From Nocardia cyriacigeorgica (lineage in GTDB: Bacteria; Actinomycetota; Actinomycetes; Mycobacteriales; Mycobacteriaceae), in assembly GCF_029868385.1 (NCBI RefSeq), contig NZ_JARWNX010000038.1:62001-126000 (forward strand): a DNA stretch of 64,000 bases. The letters run 5' to 3'. A program made the translations under genes and the position numbers. Shown in pieces: positions 8,858 to 18,429 of the stretch (positions are counted from its first letter, which is position 1; every line of letters begins with the position of its first letter). Below the pieces are notes generated by a model. The model saw only the letters and a program-made list of their open reading frames with translations, was not told the DNA's origin and ran no database searches.

Positions 8858-10396
8858 ATGGCACTGAGCCCGGGAACAGTCGTCGGCGGATACCGCATCG
8901 TGAAGGCGCTCGGCGCCGGTGGCATGGGAGCGGTATACCTGGCCAAGCACCCGAGCCTGCCCCGCATGGATGCATTGAAGGTGCTGAGCCCGGAGTTGTC
9001 GCGTGATCCCGAGTTCCGTACCCGTTTCGAACGCGAAGCAAATATCGCATCGGGCCTCGACCATCCCAACATCGTCTCGGTCTACAACCGTGGGGATGAG
9101 AACGGCCAACTGTGGATTGCGATGCAGTACATCGAGGGAACAGACGCATCAGAGGTCCTCGCCGTAGACGCCCATTCGATGACGCCGTTGCGTGCGCTTC
9201 GGATTGCTACCGAGGTCGGCAAGGGCTTGGACTATGCGCACCGGCGGGGCTTGCTGCACCGTGATATCAAACCGGCGAATTTTCTGCTCTCCATGCCGGA
9301 CTCGGACGAGGACGAACGCGTTCTGCTCACCGACTTCGGCGTTGCGAAGGCCACCGATGACGCATCGGACCTCACCAGAACCGGCAGGATGCTCGCGACC
9401 ATTGCTTACGCTCCGCCGGAGCAGTTATCCGGACAACCTCTCGATCACCGCGCCGATATCTACAGCCTCGCCTGCTCGCTGTTCAAGCTGATCACCGGCC
9501 AGAACCCGTATCCCGGCACCCAGCCAGCCATGGTCATGATGGGACATTTACATCAACCGCCACCGTCGGCGACTATGGTCAACCCGGGGCTACCCACCGC
9601 GCTCGACCAAGTATTCGCCAGGGCGTTGGCGAAGCAGCCGGTCGATCGGTTCGACAGCTGCCGCGAGTTCACCAACGCGGCAGCGAATGCCCTTGTGCCC
9701 GGCCATAACCCGCTCTCGAGCAACACTTCACCGACCTATCCGGTGCAGGTGATCGATCCGCGACCGGTTTCCGAGCCGAACCTCTCGACGAATACGACGT
9801 CGGCTTCGAGCCGGCAGAAAAGTCAGCGGCGGTGGACCGCTGCGATCGGCACCGCGGCGATCGTACTCGGACTTGTCGTTGGCGGCACTGCACTCGTCAT
9901 GTCGGGAGACGATCCGTCAGGTTCGGCCGCCGCCGGAGTCGTTTCCTCGCCTACCCCGGAAGCGCAAACGCCGCTCGACAGGGCCCGTCAGAGCAATCCA
10001 GCCTTCCAGGGCAAGTCGATCACCCTGATCGATTACACCGAAAACTCCTACCCCGCAGTCTATTTGAGCCCTTCGCCGCAAACGAAGTTCTTCGAGGATC
10101 TGGGATTCATCTACAACTTCAGCTATGAGAAGCGAGGCGATGAACCATCGCCTCGGCCGGTGGAGACATCAAGATTGGTCGCCGATCGCAACAGCTACAT
10201 CCTGGTTGTTCGTAGCGATTCCGAGGCCGGTGGCGGAGGCCTGACCGGGCTGCCCCACCTCATCACCGGATCGGCAGCGACCGTGATCGCGCTGGATGAC
10301 CCAGCTGCCGTTGTCGCCTTGCGCAACTGGTCAGCGGATTCCGAATCAGTACTGATCGACAGGGCGATCCCGGCACTCCGGGGACGAGTCAAATAG
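8858..10396 (+). CDS. PknB-type transmembrane Ser/Thr protein kinase, second copy
   Basis: 512 aa, a paralogue of the kinase at 4611. The N-terminal 275 residues are nearly superimposable: GAGGMG at 19-24, Lys41, HRDIKPAN with Asp136, DFG with Asp159, APPEQL. The juxtamembrane linker differs in sequence and lacks the GYASGPHP repeats. A membrane helix lies at about 326-347. The ectodomain keeps NPAFQGKSITLID, the GGGGLTGL stretch and the RNW segment near the end, so both kinases probably sense the same kind of signal. AGGAGAAGG precedes ATG 8858. It is the last gene of the lipoprotein-kinase run. Confidence 0.92.
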   Translation: MALSPGTVVGGYRIVKALGAGGMGAVYLAKHPSLPRMDALKVLSPELSRDPEFRTRFEREANIASGLDHPNIVSVYNRGDENGQLWIAMQYIEGTDASEVLAVDAHSMTPLRALRIATEVGKGLDYAHRRGLLHRDIKPANFLLSMPDSDEDERVLLTDFGVAKATDDASDLTRTGRMLATIAYAPPEQLSGQPLDHRADIYSLACSLFKLITGQNPYPGTQPAMVMMGHLHQPPPSATMVNPGLPTALDQVFARALAKQPVDRFDSCREFTNAAANALVPGHNPLSSNTSPTYPVQVIDPRPVSEPNLSTNTTSASSRQKSQRRWTAAIGTAAIVLGLVVGGTALVMSGDDPSGSAAAGVVSSPTPEAQTPLDRARQSNPAFQGKSITLIDYTENSYPAVYLSPSPQTKFFEDLGFIYNFSYEKRGDEPSPRPVETSRLVADRNSYILVVRSDSEAGGGGLTGLPHLITGSAATVIALDDPAAVVALRNWSADSESVLIDRAIPALRGRVK

Positions 10397-10419
10397 CGCG
10401 CAGCGCGCGCCGACACACA

Positions 10420-10453
10420 AGTGGGCTCCGGCATGACGACACCGGAGCCCACT
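10420..10453. terminator. Bidirectional hairpin between the kinase and the ESX-4 esx genes
   Basis: Arms GTGGGCTCCGG (10421-10431) and CCGGAGCCCAC (10442-10452) are perfect complements around a 10-base loop, with an extra A-T pair outside. It sits between two converging genes and has no long T run, as is usual in actinobacteria. Confidence 0.75.
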
Positions 10454-10477
10454 GTACGTTCGCGAGGAACGGCTGAA

Positions 10478-10771
10478 TTACGCCCAGGAGCGCGAGTTCA
10501 TCATGTCCATTTCGTCCATGGAAATCGCACCGTCCTCGACGACCTTGGCGATCGTTTCGAGGGTGGTCATGATCGTCTGCTGCGCCTTGTCCCACTCGGC
10601 CTGGGTAGTCTGGTACGCCTCACGAGCAGCACCATCCCACTCCGCTACCAGACCATTCACGTAGCCCTTGAGCTCTTCCTGCGTTTCCTGAAGGCGCCGC
10701 TCGCTAGCGCGGATCTGGTTGGCAAGCTCGATCAGCTGCTCTTTGCTGTAATTGATCCCCTGATCAGCCAC
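10478..10771 (-). CDS. WXG100 family protein of the ESX-4 locus (97 aa)
   Basis: 97 aa, the usual size for an ESAT-6/CFP-10 type protein. Two predicted helices are separated by the WDG turn (EWDGAAREAY, about residues 45-54). No YxxxD/E signal is visible near the C-terminus, so this is probably the partner without the signal. It lies 51 bases downstream of the 112-aa WXG protein in the same direction. The two should form the secreted heterodimer of this ESX system, equivalent in position to EsxT/EsxU of Mycobacterium tuberculosis ESX-4. Assigning which is which would need an alignment. Confidence 0.85.
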   Translation of the reverse strand: MADQGINYSKEQLIELANQIRASERRLQETQEELKGYVNGLVAEWDGAAREAYQTTQAEWDKAQQTIMTTLETIAKVVEDGAISMDEMDMMNSRSWA

Positions 10772-10822
10772 AGTTCATCTCCCTATTTCAGCGATTGTCT
10801 GTTGATGTCGAAGCTGGTTCGA

Positions 10823-11161
10823 CTAAATCTTGATGTTGAGGCTGGAACCGAGCTCACCGGAGGCGCCCGCCTTCAGCACCTGCGCCTGGATGTCCTGTTC
10901 CTGCTGGTCGTACGCCACGCCGTTTTTCTTGATGTTCGCGGCGATCTTGTCTTCCAAGATGGTCTTCAGGTCAGAGGCTGCCTTGTCGAAATCAGCCATC
11001 ACAGTCGTGAACGCCTGCTTCGCTGTACCACCCCAGTGGGTTGCGCCGTCGACCAGATTCCTGACCCCGGTAATCTCACTCTGGATCTGGTTGCTGACGT
11101 TCACGACATGGCCAGAAGTCGCCTGCATCGTCGCAAGGTCATTCCTTACGGTACCCGCCAT
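10823..11161 (-). CDS. WXG100 family protein of the ESX-4 locus with YxxxE signal (112 aa)
   Basis: 112 aa from the second of two adjacent ATG codons, which has the better spacing to ACGGAG; ATG 11164 would add one residue. The helical hairpin carries WGG (ATHWGGTAKQAF). The C-terminal arm carries YDQQE, a match to the YxxxD/E type VII export signal, so this protein likely directs the pair to EccC. It is separated by 130 bases from the Rv3446c-like gene upstream. Confidence 0.85.
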   Translation of the reverse strand: MAGTVRNDLATMQATSGHVVNVSNQIQSEITGVRNLVDGATHWGGTAKQAFTTVMADFDKAASDLKTILEDKIAANIKKNGVAYDQQEQDIQAQVLKAGASGELGSSLNIKI

Positions 11162-11291
11162 CATGCACTCCGTTCTTGTGACTTGATTCGGCTGCCCGTC
11201 GTGGATCGAGCCGATTCGCTCCAACTACTAGATTGGACGCACAGACCCGCCCAATCGGTTCCATCGATTTGGAAGAAATTTTGGGCTGGTG

Positions 11292-12752
11292 TCATGGGAT
11301 GACTTCCAGCGTGGTTGCGACATCTGCACAGAGTTGTGTTGTCGTGTCTTGCCCCCCTGTCTGATATTGGCACCCGATCCCGACTTGGGTGCTGTGTTCG
11401 ACGATAACATGCCAGTCGACCTGTGAGCCGTCGTCTGGACGTTCGGTATAGGCCAGTCCGGAGCGGCCGCCGAAGACAACGTCGCGGCGCAGGGGGCTCA
11501 TGGTTCCTTCGGGGCGCTGCTTTATCTGAGCCTCGAGGTTGGCCGCGACCTGCTCGTAGCCCACGCCGGGGACAACCTGCTTCTGGGTCAGCGTGATTCG
11601 AGCTTTGGTGCCGTCTTCGGGGACCAGGTAGATGCGGGATCCGCCTGCGGCATCGGTGATCCGCCAGCCGGCAGGAACTTCGAATCGGACGTTGCCGATA
11701 GTGTGGGACTCCGGCGCAGTCTTGGCGGTGGTCGGAGCGGCCGTCGGCACAACCGCGGACGATGAAGTTTCGGTGTCCGTCGACGAATGGGCCACCGCTG
11801 TCGCGCTTCCTCCATCATCGCCGGGTCGGTTCAGCACTACAGCTGCACCGACACCGGCGATCAGTATCGCCGCGACTGCGGCGGCACCGATGTAGACCGG
11901 TGTGCGCGAACGAGGCGGGCGGGTTGCCGCAGCGCGCTCACGTAGTGGCTGTAGCCATTCCGTCTGCGGGAGTTGCGGAATCGCCGCCGTCGGGTAGTGC
12001 GTGGCCTCGTTCTGTTTGTTGCGAGCCAGGTCAGCGCTCGCCACAGTCCGGAGTTCGGTGTCGGGCCCGGAGACTTCTGTGACGGCCGAACCGATGAGCT
12101 CGAGGAAACTCGGGTCGAACCCACCGATGAGCAACGCGCTGTCGGCAGATCGTCCGGCCAGCAGACGTTCGAGAAGCGCACGCAGCTCGCTCGAACCCGA
12201 ACTGTCCGGAACGATCTCGACAGCAGCCAGATTCGGCTCGTGCTCACACGCCTCGATCTCGGGACCCTGTTGTCCGTAGATGATCGATGTCGCGGTTGTC
12301 GACAGCGGGCCGAACTCGATCACCACCGTGCGACGATCTCGATTTCGAGTATCCGCAGCCACCGCGCGCAACGCCGCCGAATGGAACTCGACTTCGGAAG
12401 CAAGGCGGGAAGCGGCTGTTTCGATGTCGGAACGGCGCCTGGTCCCCCATTCGGTCGGTGTAACTATCGTGAGGCGCTCGCAGGGCGCTGGAACCCGTAG
12501 CTCCGCAAGCATTCTGCCGAATACCGCGGACATGGCGTCAACGGGCGAGGGCAAGCTCGGCAGATAGGCGATCCGGTCGGCCGTCAGCAGTTGCACTGCC
12601 GAACATGCCATCGACTGCGGCACAAGCGGTTCACCGACGACCAGGCTCGTACCGTCGCTGCCGGGTGCGACCGACGGCGGCAGGTCGGCGTGGGTGTTCG
12701 AGCTACGTGCCCACAGGCGCGTTTCGGTGAGGGTCAGCTCGACGGCAGTCAT
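11292..12752 (-). CDS. Type VII secretion-associated protein, Rv3446c-like
   Basis: 486 aa. The ATG at 12752 overlaps the eccC stop (ATGA), so the two are translationally coupled. The N-terminal 280 residues look cytosolic and contain segments such as RRTVVIEFGPLS that suggest a degenerate actin/Hsp70-like fold. A single membrane helix follows at about 284-306 (VYIGAAAVAAILIAGVGAAV), then a Ser/Thr-rich linker, then an extracytoplasmic domain (VPAGWRI...QVDWHVIVEHS...CQYQTGG) like the C-terminal domain known from Rv3446c proteins. The gene order with esx genes on one side and eccC on the other is the ESX-4 signature. Its biochemical role in the family is not established. Confidence 0.82.
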   Translation of the reverse strand: MTAVELTLTETRLWARSSNTHADLPPSVAPGSDGTSLVVGEPLVPQSMACSAVQLLTADRIAYLPSLPSPVDAMSAVFGRMLAELRVPAPCERLTIVTPTEWGTRRRSDIETAASRLASEVEFHSAALRAVAADTRNRDRRTVVIEFGPLSTTATSIIYGQQGPEIEACEHEPNLAAVEIVPDSSGSSELRALLERLLAGRSADSALLIGGFDPSFLELIGSAVTEVSGPDTELRTVASADLARNKQNEATHYPTAAIPQLPQTEWLQPLRERAAATRPPRSRTPVYIGAAAVAAILIAGVGAAVVLNRPGDDGGSATAVAHSSTDTETSSSAVVPTAAPTTAKTAPESHTIGNVRFEVPAGWRITDAAGGSRIYLVPEDGTKARITLTQKQVVPGVGYEQVAANLEAQIKQRPEGTMSPLRRDVVFGGRSGLAYTERPDDGSQVDWHVIVEHSTQVGIGCQYQTGGQDTTTQLCADVATTLEVIP

Positions 12753-15700
12753 GCGATCGGAGGCATCCACGAGGTCTGGACAAGTTCGGTGCCGGCTCGA
12801 CTGACGATTGTGCCTCGGCCCGGCGGCATCGCACTGGGTTTGACATTGCCGAGCAGGATTCCCTCATCCTTGGTGCCACTCATGATCAAGCCAGGGGTGG
12901 CCAGGTCGCGTAGTCGCGAGATGACAGCCTCGTACAGGGCACGTGCCGCACCGCCGGAGCGACGGGCGATGATCAGGTGGAAGCCCACATCCTTGGCGTG
13001 CGGCAGGTATTCGACAATCGGCGCGATCGGATTGCCGCTGCCGGTGACGACCAGGTCGTAGTCATCGACGATCAGATACAGATCCGGGCCCGTCCACCAG
13101 GAGCGATCACGCAACTGCTGTGGCGTGATGTCCGGGCCGGGCATGCGCGACGCGAGCAGCCCCGCAATGTCTTTGACATTGGTGGTGAGACCCTGCGCAC
13201 TCGTCGCGTACGCAGCGATGTGATCACCTTCGACGCCGCCGAGCAGTGAACGCCGGTAGTCGGCGAGGATGATGGCCGCTTCCTGAGGGCGGTTCGACTC
13301 CATGATGCCTTGACAGATAGCGCGCAGCAGCGTGGTCTTACCGCATTCGGTGTCACCGAAGATGAGGAAATGGGGCTGTTCGTTGAAGTTGAGGAACACA
13401 GGAGCCAGCTCGGACTCGCTGATACCGATCGGTATGTTGGTGTTCTTCCGGCCGGGCACAACCGTGCCCCAACCCTCGAGGGTTGCCAGCAAATCGTTGC
13501 GATCCAGCCGCTCCGGGAGCATACGCACCTTCGGCGCGTGACGGCCGGGCGTCATCGACGCAAGCTGCTGAACCGCGTTCGCGACACCGGTGCTGATGTC
13601 CTGCGGATCGGAACTTCCATCCACCCGCGGCAAAGCGGTCAGCATGTGCAGGTTTTCCGGCGTCATACCGCGACCCGGACGACCCTGCGGAACGAGCGCC
13701 GCGATCTTGCGGCCGAAATCGGAGTCGGCGGGGTCACCGAGGCGCAGTTCGAGTCGGGTGCCGATCTGGTCCTTGAGCGCCGGGCGGGCTTCCATCCAGC
13801 GTGACAGTGCGATCACCACGTGCACGCCGTAGGACAGGCCCTGTACGGCGAGGTTCATGATCGGCTGTTCCAGGGCGTCGAAATCCTGGCGGATCGAACC
13901 GAAACCGTCGATCACCAGGAAGGCGTCGCCGAAGGGGTCTTCGTGTGCGCCTGCCGCGGCCGGGCTGCTGGACGGATCCATCGAGCGCAGGCGGCGGAAC
14001 TCGGCCATCGATTCGATACCCAGTTGGCGGAAGCGGAGTTCGCGCTGGCGGACGATCGTGGTCATTTCGGCGATGGTGCGGCGGACCTTGTCCTCGTCCA
14101 GGCGCCCGGCGACCGAACCGACGTGCGGCATGCCTTCGAGGCTGGCGAGGGTACCGCCACCGAAGTCGAGGCAGTAGAACTGCACCTGTTCGGCGGTGTG
14201 GGTCAGCGACATCGACATGATCAGTGAGCGCAGCATGGTCGATTTGCCGGACTGCGGGCCGCCGACGACGGCGACATTGCCTCGGGAACCGGACAGGTCG
14301 ACCACCAGCGGGTCGCGTCGCTGATCGTAGGGGCGGTCGACGATGCCGATCGGTGCGCGCAGCGTTGCCACCGCGGCGTATTCACCGGTGAGGATCGAGC
14401 GCGGGACGAGCTGATCGAGGGTGGGCGCCTCATCGAGCGGCGGCAGCCAGATCTCGTGCGCGGGCCTGCCGTGATCCTTGATGCGCTGCACCAGCATGCC
14501 GATATTGGACAGCCGTTCGCCGTCCTCGCTCACCTGTGGTTCCGGATCGTCGGTGGGTGCGGTGGGCAGCGGAACCCGGTCGGCGTTGCGGAAGTCGACA
14601 TGCCCTGCGGCGAACGGCCTTGCGCGCACATCGATCTCACCGGCCTGGGTCGCGATGGTCATATCGCGCTGTGAACCGCCACCGACGTAGTCGCCGGAGA
14701 CATAGGACGCCTGGAAGCGTTGGATCTCGCCGGAATCGGACTTCAGATAGCCGCCACCGGGGCTGTTGGGCAGGTTGTAGGCGTCGGGGACGCCGAGGAC
14801 CTGACGGGATTCGTTGGCGGAGAAGGTCTTCAGACCGATGCGGTAGGACAGGTGGCTTTCCAGGCCCTTCAGCTTGCCCTCTTCGAGGCGCTGCGAGGCC
14901 AGCAGCAGATGCACGTGCAGCGAACGACCCAGGCGGCCGATCATGACGAACAGTTCCGCGAAATCCGGGTGCTGGGTGAGCAGTTCGGAGAACTCGTCGA
15001 GCACCACGAACAGCGCGGGCAGCGGATCGAGGTCGGCGCCCGCAGCGCGTGCCTTCTCGTATTCGGAGACGTTGGCGAAGTTGCCGGCCTGGCGCAGCAC
15101 TTCCTGGCGCCGGTTCATCTCACCGGCCAGGGCGTCACGCATACGGTCGACGAGATCGGCCTCGTCCTCGAGGTTGGTGATGACGGCCGCGACATGCGGA
15201 ACATCATCGAATCCGAGGAAGGTGGCACCACCCTTGAAGTCGACCAGAACCAGGTTGAGCTGGTCGGGCGAATGCGTGGCCAGCAGGCTCAGCACCAGGG
15301 TGCGCAGGAACTCCGACTTACCGGAACCGGTCGCACCGATGCACAGACCGTGTGGGCCCATACCGCTTTCGGCGGCTTCCTTGATGTCGAGCACCACCGG
15401 CAGTCCGTCGGCACCGACACCGAACGGAACGCGCAGACGCTCACGGCCGTAGCGGGGCCGCCACGCATGCTCCGGGTTGAACGTGCCGATATCGCCGAGG
15501 TTCATCAGCTGGGCCCAGGTCGAGATGACCTCGGTATCGCTGACCTCCACATCGCTGCTGCGCTGGCTCGCGGCACGGAACGGCGCGAGCCTGCGGGCCA
15601 CCTGCTGGGCCTGCTCTGGGCTGATCTGGTCGATCATCGCGAAACGTTCCTGATTGCCGGTCGCACCGCGACCGACGCATTCGCCGTTCTCGACGATCAT

Positions 15701-16789
15701 CTTGATGCCGCGGGAAACGGCCAGACGCGGCGCGTAACCGCACAGGTCGAGGATGGTGACACCCTCGTATCCGGATTCGCGGAGCTGATCTTCCTCCGAT
15801 TCCAGCAGACCACCGTCGACGACGATGACGATATGCACCAGGTTCGCGTTGGCGGGCTGATTACGCGAATACCGGACCCGGTTGGCCAGCAGTGGCTGCA
15901 ATCCCGCGGTGGCCTCGCGAATGGAGCTGTAGAACATGCGCTGGGTGCCGATGCCATCCTGGGCGTCGGGATGCTGCGAATGCGGCAGCCACTTGGTCCA
16001 CTCCCACTCCGATGCGGTGTCCGGACCGCAGACGACGGCGATCAGCACCTGGTCGGGGCCGTGGAACATGGCCAGCTGCAACAACATCGCGCGCGTCATA
16101 TCGCGCGCCTCGCCGCGATCACCGTCGAGTGCGATGGTGGCGAAGCCCTTGACCGCGATGGCGGTCGGCAGATCCGGGACCGTGGAATGCGCGCGCACGA
16201 AGCGGCGCAGCGACACGGCGGCGATCGGCTCCAGCTCTTCGACCGGACCCGTCTCCGGGGCGATCAGCCTGGTGGCAAGGCGCTGCCCGCCGATGCCGAT
16301 GCGGGCGTGGCAGAAGTCCTTGTCGCCCGCCCTGCGCTCCCACATCCGGCTGGTGCCCGCGAGCATCCAGATCAGGCCGGGCTCGGGGTGGCTCCATTCG
16401 ACTGCGGCGCGCTGCTGGGTGGCGGTGTCGTCGACGTCTTTGCGGACCTGGTCGAGGTAGCGCAGATAGTCTTTGCGGTCCTCATTGGCTTCGGCGGCCT
16501 TCTGACCCTTACCGCCACCCTGACCGGCGAACATGCCGACCATGGAGAACAGCATCATGACGGGGAACATCATCGACATCGGGTTCGACATCATCTTGCT
16601 GCCACCCTGAGTGAACATCAGGGCCATCATCCCGACCATGCCGATGACCATCACAACCGGCATCAGCTTCATCAGCAGGTTGCCCGGTGTCACCCGGGGG
16701 ATCTCGGGAGGCGGTTGCAGGGTGACCTCGCCACCTGGCGTCCGCGGCATCTCCCGGCGTGCGCGCCGCTGAAACCGGACTGTGCTCAT
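12749..16789 (-). CDS. eccC: EccC ATPase of the ESX-4 locus, single-chain form
   Basis: 1346 aa FtsK/SpoIIIE-type motor that recognises and drives substrates through the ESX membrane pore. Two membrane helices lie near the N-terminus (LLMKLMPVVMVIGMVGMM and FPVMMLFSMVGMFAG). Three ATPase domains follow, with Walker A motifs GATGSGKSEF (about residue 486), GGPQSGKSTM (about 846) and GDTECGKTTL (about 1148). The Walker B strands LFVVLDEF, FLVIDGFG and LYLIVDDYD are also visible. Unlike ESX-1 it is not split into two genes. The start at 16789 (MSTVRFQRRARR) follows a G-rich site (AAGAGGGGG) 11 bases upstream. It is divergent from eccD across a 173-base control region. Confidence 0.95.
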   Translation of the reverse strand: MSTVRFQRRARREMPRTPGGEVTLQPPPEIPRVTPGNLLMKLMPVVMVIGMVGMMALMFTQGGSKMMSNPMSMMFPVMMLFSMVGMFAGQGGGKGQKAAEANEDRKDYLRYLDQVRKDVDDTATQQRAAVEWSHPEPGLIWMLAGTSRMWERRAGDKDFCHARIGIGGQRLATRLIAPETGPVEELEPIAAVSLRRFVRAHSTVPDLPTAIAVKGFATIALDGDRGEARDMTRAMLLQLAMFHGPDQVLIAVVCGPDTASEWEWTKWLPHSQHPDAQDGIGTQRMFYSSIREATAGLQPLLANRVRYSRNQPANANLVHIVIVVDGGLLESEEDQLRESGYEGVTILDLCGYAPRLAVSRGIKMIVENGECVGRGATGNQERFAMIDQISPEQAQQVARRLAPFRAASQRSSDVEVSDTEVISTWAQLMNLGDIGTFNPEHAWRPRYGRERLRVPFGVGADGLPVVLDIKEAAESGMGPHGLCIGATGSGKSEFLRTLVLSLLATHSPDQLNLVLVDFKGGATFLGFDDVPHVAAVITNLEDEADLVDRMRDALAGEMNRRQEVLRQAGNFANVSEYEKARAAGADLDPLPALFVVLDEFSELLTQHPDFAELFVMIGRLGRSLHVHLLLASQRLEEGKLKGLESHLSYRIGLKTFSANESRQVLGVPDAYNLPNSPGGGYLKSDSGEIQRFQASYVSGDYVGGGSQRDMTIATQAGEIDVRARPFAAGHVDFRNADRVPLPTAPTDDPEPQVSEDGERLSNIGMLVQRIKDHGRPAHEIWLPPLDEAPTLDQLVPRSILTGEYAAVATLRAPIGIVDRPYDQRRDPLVVDLSGSRGNVAVVGGPQSGKSTMLRSLIMSMSLTHTAEQVQFYCLDFGGGTLASLEGMPHVGSVAGRLDEDKVRRTIAEMTTIVRQRELRFRQLGIESMAEFRRLRSMDPSSSPAAAGAHEDPFGDAFLVIDGFGSIRQDFDALEQPIMNLAVQGLSYGVHVVIALSRWMEARPALKDQIGTRLELRLGDPADSDFGRKIAALVPQGRPGRGMTPENLHMLTALPRVDGSSDPQDISTGVANAVQQLASMTPGRHAPKVRMLPERLDRNDLLATLEGWGTVVPGRKNTNIPIGISESELAPVFLNFNEQPHFLIFGDTECGKTTLLRAICQGIMESNRPQEAAIILADYRRSLLGGVEGDHIAAYATSAQGLTTNVKDIAGLLASRMPGPDITPQQLRDRSWWTGPDLYLIVDDYDLVVTGSGNPIAPIVEYLPHAKDVGFHLIIARRSGGAARALYEAVISRLRDLATPGLIMSGTKDEGILLGNVKPSAMPPGRGTIVSRAGTELVQTSWMPPIA

Positions 16790-16962
16790 AAGACGAGAAT
16801 TCCCCCTCTTGGCCTGCGGTGTTCGGGCCTCAGTGTAGAGGCAACCGCCGACATGTCGTACAGTTCGACCAGCATTCTGCTGCCCGGACCCATGGGTTCG
16901 CAAGCTCCGCTCGGGCCGGCGGAGTGCGGAAAACACGAGGTAGCGACCGAGTTGGGGGAGCC

Positions 16963-18429
16963 TTGACGCACGCGCGACTTGACCATATCGAGGAGGAATC
17001 CTCACGCGGCATCGTCCGCGCACCCGATCTGACCAGGGTCACCATCCTGGCCAAGCACACCCAGGTGGACATGGCCATTCCGGTGGATGTCCCGGTCGCT
17101 CTGGTGATTCCGAGCGTGGTCGACATGGTCGCCCAGCACAGCCGCACCAACGATTTCGACAATGAGGGTGAACGCTTCGAGCCCGCCGAATGGGTGCTGG
17201 CGCGGATCGGCCATCCCCCGTTCTCCAACTCGTTGAGCCTCGGTGAGCACGGCGTCCGCGACGGCGAATTGCTGATGCTGGAGAGCGCCGCCCATACCGC
17301 GCCGACGCCGCTGTTCGACGACATCATGTACAACGTCGCGATCGCCGACGCCGACCACTTCAAGGGGTGGACGCCGAAAACCGCGCGGATCACCGGCTCG
17401 ATCCTCGCGGCCTTCACCATGCTCGCCGGATGCGCCGGACTGCTGGCCGCCCCGGATGCCATGGCGGGCTGGATCACCGGCTCCATCGCGCTCGGCGTGA
17501 CGATCCTGCTCGTGGTCGCGGGCATGGTGCTCAGCCGGATGTACGGTGACACCGCCACCGCGCTCGTCCTCGGTGGCTGCGCGTTGCCGACCTCGTTCAC
17601 CGCGGGCATGCTCATCGTCCCCGACCATTACGGCTGGGCGAATTTCCTACTCGGCTCGGTGCTGCTCGGCGCGACGGCCATCCTGGCCTGGCGGGTCACC
17701 GGGGTCGGGCTCGGTTTGTTCATCGGCGCGAGCGCACTCGCGATCTACGCGGTACCGGCCTCGCTGGTCGGGCTGCTCACCGATCAACCGGTGCGTGCGA
17801 TCGGCGCGGTCGCCGCGGCCCTCGGACTCGCCGGACTGTCGCTGGCGCCGCGGGTTTCGATGCTGCTGTCGAAGCTGCCGCTGCCGCCGGTGCCCTCCCC
17901 CGGCACCCCGATCGATCCCACCGAGGACGATCCCGACGATCACCGCGCGCTGCCGACCATGGAGGTGCTGCGCGCCAAGTCCGAGCGCGCCCGCATGTAC
18001 CTGAGCGGCCTCGTCTCCGCGACCACGCTGGTCACCGTGATCGGCGCGCTCGCGGCCACCGACCCCACCGGTGCGGGCTACTACTGGCAGGGCATCGCCC
18101 TCGCGCTGGTCTGCGCCGTGGTGCTCATGTTCCGCAGCCGCACCTACGCAGGGGCCGAGCAGGCGATCGTGCTGGTCGCGGGTGGGGCATCGATCGTGTT
18201 GATCCTGCTGGTCGGCATGGGTTTCGTGGCCGAGCAGCCGCTGGCCGTCTTCGGCGCGGCGATGGCCATACTGGTCGGCGCGCTGATCCTCGGCATCATC
18301 ATCCCGAACCAGTCGGCGACCCCGCCGATGCGCCGGGCCGTCGAACTGCTCGAGTACGCGTTCGTCGCGGCCGTACTGCCCCTGGTCTTCTGGGTGGCCT
18401 CGCTCTACTCCCTCGTTCGCGGGCTGTGA
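16963..18429 (+). CDS. eccD: EccD membrane channel component of the ESX-4 locus
   Basis: About 488 aa from a TTG preceded by GGGGGAG; this start is tentative because the spacing is short. An N-terminal ubiquitin-like domain (RVTILAKHTQVDMAIPVDVP) is followed by a linker and about eleven membrane helices, ending VFWVASLYSLVRGL. EccD dimers line the inner membrane part of the ESX complex and contact EccC and EccB. The stop overlaps the mycosin start as GTGA, so both are made together. Confidence 0.93.
   Translation: MTHARLDHIEEESSRGIVRAPDLTRVTILAKHTQVDMAIPVDVPVALVIPSVVDMVAQHSRTNDFDNEGERFEPAEWVLARIGHPPFSNSLSLGEHGVRDGELLMLESAAHTAPTPLFDDIMYNVAIADADHFKGWTPKTARITGSILAAFTMLAGCAGLLAAPDAMAGWITGSIALGVTILLVVAGMVLSRMYGDTATALVLGGCALPTSFTAGMLIVPDHYGWANFLLGSVLLGATAILAWRVTGVGLGLFIGASALAIYAVPASLVGLLTDQPVRAIGAVAAALGLAGLSLAPRVSMLLSKLPLPPVPSPGTPIDPTEDDPDDHRALPTMEVLRAKSERARMYLSGLVSATTLVTVIGALAATDPTGAGYYWQGIALALVCAVVLMFRSRTYAGAEQAIVLVAGGASIVLILLVGMGFVAEQPLAVFGAAMAILVGALILGIIIPNQSATPPMRRAVELLEYAFVAAVLPLVFWVASLYSLVRGL

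Noticed and set aside
14720..16966. Long open frame of about 750 codons on the plus strand
   Set aside because: It lies antisense to eccC, its protein is His/Arg/Gly-rich without known domains, and open antisense frames are common in GC-rich DNA.
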